Assembly (NCBI GenBank): GCA_014706295.1
Contig: JACSVZ010000001.1
Location: 86,054,237 to 86,118,236, forward strand
Source: Lycocorax pyrrhopterus obiensis
Lineage: Eukaryota; Chordata; Aves; Passeriformes; Paradisaeidae
Reading direction: 5' to 3'
DNA: 64,000 nt
This document shows, piece after piece, positions 60,575 to 64,000 of the stretch. The notes below the pieces were generated by a model. That model did not search any database and was not told the origin of the DNA. It saw only the letters and a list, made by a program, of their open reading frames with translations. Positions within the stretch are counted from its first letter, which is position 1. Every line of letters begins with the position of its first letter. The translations under genes were made by a program, and so were the position numbers.

Positions 60575-60947
60575 GTTAGGTGAGTTGGGGTTATTAAACC
60601 TGGAGAAAAGAAGGCTTTGGCAGCACATTAGAGCACCTTCCAAAGGGACTACAAGAGAGTTCAAGTGCATGAAGAGACAGGACAAGGGGGAATGGCTTCA
60701 AACTGACAGACAACAGGTTTAGTTTAGGTATTAGGGAGAAATTCTTCGCTGTGAGGGTGGTGATGCACTGGCACAAGTTGTACAGATAAGCTGTAGATGT
60801 CCCTGTCCCTGGAAGAGTTCAAGTAAAGTTGGGTGCTTTGATCAACCTGATCTAGTGAAAGGTGTCCCTACCCATGGCAGGAGGACTAGAACTAGATGAT
60901 CTTTAAGGCCCCTTCCAACCCAAACCAAACCATTCTGTGATTCTGTC
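60575..60947 (+). mobile_element. CR1 LINE fragment, 3' end
   Basis: Ordered CR1 blocks: GTGAGTTGGGGTTATTAAAC, CTGGAGAAAAGAAGGC, TTCAAGTGCATGAAGAGAC, ATTAGGGAGAAATTCTTCGC, GTGAGGGTGGTGATGCACTG, GATCTAGTGAAAGGTGTCCC, CTAGATGATCTTTAAGGCCC, and the tail CATTCTGTGATTCTGTC. About 370 bp of 3' sequence, 5'-truncated. It carries the degraded end of ORF2 and the full 3'-UTR, but no intact open frame. Confidence 0.95.
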
Positions 60948-62378
60948 ATCCTTGAAATCCCATCTTTGCTGACTATCTGGACATTCCATGTAAAAAAGAA
61001 CCACTCTTGTCTTTCTTTGTGGTTTTGATCTTTTTGAGGTGAGTGTGCTTTAAGATAGCCTAGAGTACTTCTCATGCATACCTGCAAAAAGCATTTTATG
61101 CCTGGATTCAGAGGCACGTTTGGGCTCTGAACACTGTTTAACATCATAAACATGATAAGAAATAATCATCAATACAAAATTAATTCATTTATGATACATA
61201 TCTCCAAGAAAAGCTATAATTAAGCTAGTTAGCTAGTTAATTGCTATTTGAATTGCTTGTCATAATAGCAAATTTTTCCATGGAAGAAAGATCCCATGGC
61301 TTATTGAACCATTTACTTATATGGACCTTGCTGGGAGATTTCCAGGCAGACATGGGGAAGTCAAGCATCTCATTTATGACTGCAATAGGTCAAAAGACAT
61401 AGAAAGAGTGAATTCAGGCTGCCCCATTCCCAGCCCTTAACACCAGATTACACTACTCTCTGTAGCTTTGTAAAACAACCCAACAACATAGTGATATTAC
61501 AATCCCATGTCAAATTATCTTTGCATTTCATCCTTTCAAAAAAAATTTGGTCCAGATGATTGCAATTAAATAAGAACTTTGTTGGAAATATTTTTTACTT
61601 AAAAATATTGATTTTGCATATTAGACAGGCTGTGTTTCTAAGAGATATCAGACTTTTTTTTGTATATATAAAAGTACATGAAAACATGGGTTGATCTAAG
61701 CAATTGAAAGCATTACTTCTTCTCTACATACTTTCTGGTTTTGAAATATGAATTAGTGGTTAAAAAGTAAAATTCGGAAGTTGCCATTATAAAACAGTAG
61801 TGTCTCCAGTGTCAGACGCTAGGTAACTGTGTAGGCTGGTAGTTTCCTAGTATCTGAAGCTGAAGCAAACACCATTTTGGTGCGACACTGCTCCCTCATG
61901 ATGCAGGGTGGATTTTGTGCCATTGTATGAGATTAACTTGTGCTTAGGTGTGAGTTGTTCAGGGCTACACAGTTTAGTAGCCTTTCTGCTTCACTTTTTT
62001 CCTCTTCTGGAAAGAAGTCAACAGTGGAAAGAGAATGTTCCCAGCCACTCAAAAGTTTTTTCCTGTCTCATGGTAGGGAAAAGAGCTGGCTTCATGTAGG
62101 AGCATGTACAACTGAATGGTATTACGTGCACAATCAGCTGATGAGGAAGGGGCTGTAGGACACAGATCTCCCCTGCTGTTAAAGTCACCAGTTGTCAGAG
62201 GCAATGGTCAGCCTCACTAGTCTGGCCTTACTGTTGCAAGACTGAGGTGTCTTGGCACCGTGACATTGCGTTCTAACTTTGGGGATATCGTAACATAGAT
62301 TGTAAATGGTGATATTTTTCCACACAATTGCTGATTTTAGGTAAACAATTATGATTAGCTGCCTTATCATTGCTTTTA
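60948..62378. other. Non-coding sequence
   Basis: No gene or clear repeat. A local AGCTAGTT direct repeat occurs near 61223-61240. Nothing else stands out. Confidence 0.5.
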
Positions 62379-62562
62379 TAGAATACAGAATGGTTGGAAT
62401 TGGAAGGGAGCTCTGCAGGTTGTTTTGTCCAACCCTTGCTGTCCCTCCTCCCACAGTTAGAGCCACCTAAACCTGTTTGCCCAAGACCATGACTAGACAA
62501 CTTTTAAATACTTCCACTGACCCTTATACTCCAATACTCCACAACATCTGTGGGCAACCCAT
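62379..62562 (-). mobile_element. CR1 LINE fragment, reverse orientation
   Basis: Plus strand: ATAGAATACAGAATGGTTGG, AATTGGAAGGGAGCTCTGC, TTGTCCAACCCTTGCTGTCC, TTAGAGCCACCTAAACCTG and, at the right, ATACTCCACAACATCTGTGG with GGCAACCCAT. This is the reverse complement of the CR1 3' region, of a different CR1 subgroup from the 60575 copy (central part diverges). No coding potential. Confidence 0.88.
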
Positions 62563-63046
62563 CTAAATTATTAACATGAGCAGGTTATATAGAGGATGTA
62601 ATGGATGATATCATGCTTGAGCTTTCTAGACATTTCACTGAACTCTCTTTGGACCAGGAAGGATTAAAAATATGACCTGTAGTAGAAACCTGATAAACTC
62701 TGCTTCAGCCACTGTGCTATGTCCCTTGAGGTGATAATGGTCTCCCCACTGAATCCACCCCCACATCCTGAAGTAGAGCGCTAATTCTCTCTGCATTTAT
62801 GAAAAATGGGTTTCAACTCACAGCAGGGAGACAATTCCCATCAGCACCATTTACTGGCTCTCCTGCATCTCACACCCCTGTGGTCTGCTTGCCAACACCA
62901 ATACATCCTCAATAGAGCCACAACTTCCACACAGCAAGTTCTCTACGCCAGGAATAAAATGCATTCACATTCCCCTCTGGCATCACCTCTGATATTCCTG
63001 TAGCCTATCCCTGAAAATAAGAAGGCTGGGCAATCACCAGTTGTAT
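62563..63046. other. Non-coding sequence between CR1 copies
   Basis: Unique sequence; no gene recognised. Confidence 0.5.
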
Positions 63047-63804
63047 GAAGCTTAATGAAGACAATTGCCAGATCCTGCACCTGGGATGAGACAACCCTGG
63101 ATGTACAGACAGACTGGGGGATGAGATTCTGGAGAGCAGTGTCACAGAAAGGGACCTGGGGGTCCTGGTGGATGGAAAGCTGAATGTGAGTCAGCAGTGC
63201 CCTGGCAGCCAGGAGGGCCAACCTTGTCCTGGAGTGCATCAGGCTGGGCAAGGGAGGGGATCGTCCTGCTCTGCTCTGCACTGGGGCAGCCTCACCTCAA
63301 GGGCTGTGTGCAGTTTTGGGCACTACAAGATAAGAAAGGTACAAAGCTATTAAGAGAACACCAAAGGAGAGCTATGAAGAGGGTGAAGGGTCTAGAGGGG
63401 CAGCCTTAGGAGAAGTGGCTGAGGTCACTCAGTCTGTTCAGCCTGGAAAAGAGGAGGATGAGGGGAGACCACACTGCAGTCTGCAATTTATTTGTGAGGG
63501 GAAGAGGAGGGGCAGCACTGATCTCTTCTCTGTAGTTACCAGTGACAGGACCCAAGGGAATTGCCTGAAGTTGTGTCACAGGAGGTTTAGGCTGTATATT
63601 TAGAAAAGGTTCTTCACCCAGAGAGTCATTTGGGCATTGGAACAGGCTCTCCAGGGAAGTGGTCACAGCACCAAGATTGGCAGAGTTCAAGAAGCATTTG
63701 GACAATGCTCTCAGACACATGGTGTGACTCTTGGGGTGTCCTGTGCAGGGCCAGGAGGAACTAAACACTATGATCCTTGAGGGTCCCTTCAAGTCTATGA
63801 TTCC
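63047..63804 (+). mobile_element. CR1 LINE fragment, longest copy in the window
   Basis: About 760 bp of CR1. It begins in the 3' part of ORF2 (CCAGATCCTGCACCTGGG, GAAAGGGACCTGGGGGTCC, TGAGTCAGCAGTGCCCTGG, TGTGTGCAGTTTTGGGCAC) and continues through the ORF end (CTCAGTCTGTTCAGCCTGG, GAGGGGAGACCACACTGC). It finishes in the 3'-UTR (AGAGTCATTTGGGCATTGG, GTTCAAGAAGCATTTGGAC) with the tail GGGTCCCTTCAAGTCTATGA. The region corresponds to sequence downstream of the reverse-transcriptase catalytic core, so no active-site motif is expected or seen. Frames are interrupted; short frames on both strands are remnants only. Confidence 0.95.
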
Positions 63805-64000
63805 ATGGCAAGGCTGGTTTGAGGAATAGGGACAAAGACCAGCATTTCAGGTTACTCAAGGACAGGAGCACTATGAAAACTTGCCAGCTGATTAACTCGA
63901 CAGGAGTGATGCTCAGTGGACTCCGACAGTGTTAAAGTCAGCATGATGTAGAATTGGCCTGCCAATTTAATAAGTGCTTCACTATCCAAAGGTCCAACCA
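63805..64000. other. Non-coding sequence at the window end
   Basis: No recognised feature after the CR1 tail. Confidence 0.5.

Noticed and set aside
1..64000. CRISPR array, operon, tRNA, rRNA or prophage content
   Set aside because: No regularly spaced repeats with unique spacers, no cloverleaf-like or rRNA sequence, and no dense coding. The repeat content is that of an avian nuclear genome.

Overview
The window looks like AT-rich, gene-poor nuclear DNA from a bird, most likely a passerine. The main evidence is a set of old, 5'-truncated CR1 LINE fragments, several with the avian CR1 3' end (repeats of the type ATTCTATG). There are also two solo retroviral LTRs with intact TG...CA ends and 5-bp target duplications, and two faint MIR-type SINE remnants. 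The passerine call rests on the general look of the two LTRs and is an inference. Nothing points to a bacterium, plasmid, phage or organelle: there are no dense ORFs, ribosome-binding sites, operons, tRNA or rRNA genes, or CRISPR arrays.

Layout. From 1 to about 12 kb the sequence is plain AT-rich non-coding DNA with one solo LTR (4312-4955) and CR1 fragments at 6561-6702 (+) and 11393-11484 (-). An old CR1 copy with an internal deletion lies at 12245-12710 (+), and another CR1 at 15200-15430 (+). A 380-bp polypyrimidine microsatellite sits at 18995-19375 and contains a perfect 40-bp higher-order repeat. From 19.4 to 44 kb there is mostly featureless non-coding sequence with microsatellites, a CR1 3' end at 34083-34140, and short inverted repeats. 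From 44 to 54 kb come CR1 fragments at 44350-44465 (-) and 48351-48750 (-), MIR-like remnants at 48780-48873 and 53872-53995, and an unclassified GC-richer block at 46796-47110. From 58 to 64 kb repeats are denser: a solo LTR at 58316-58896 (-) and CR1 copies at 60575-60947 (+), 62379-62562 (-) and 63047-63804 (+).

Genes. I found no protein-coding gene I can name. The longest open frames are artefacts of simple repeats (18.9-19.4 kb, both strands), lie inside an LTR (4479-4946), or fit chance. A few short open segments are bounded by good splice-site matches, the best being 36040-36105 (+), 53454-53500 (-), 54590-54658 (-) and 33661-33809 (-). They are reported as candidate exons at low confidence. 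The window is probably intergenic or lies inside a very large intron. A few unique, low-repeat blocks read like conserved non-coding elements but need an alignment to confirm. I did not find a convincing new biological system here.
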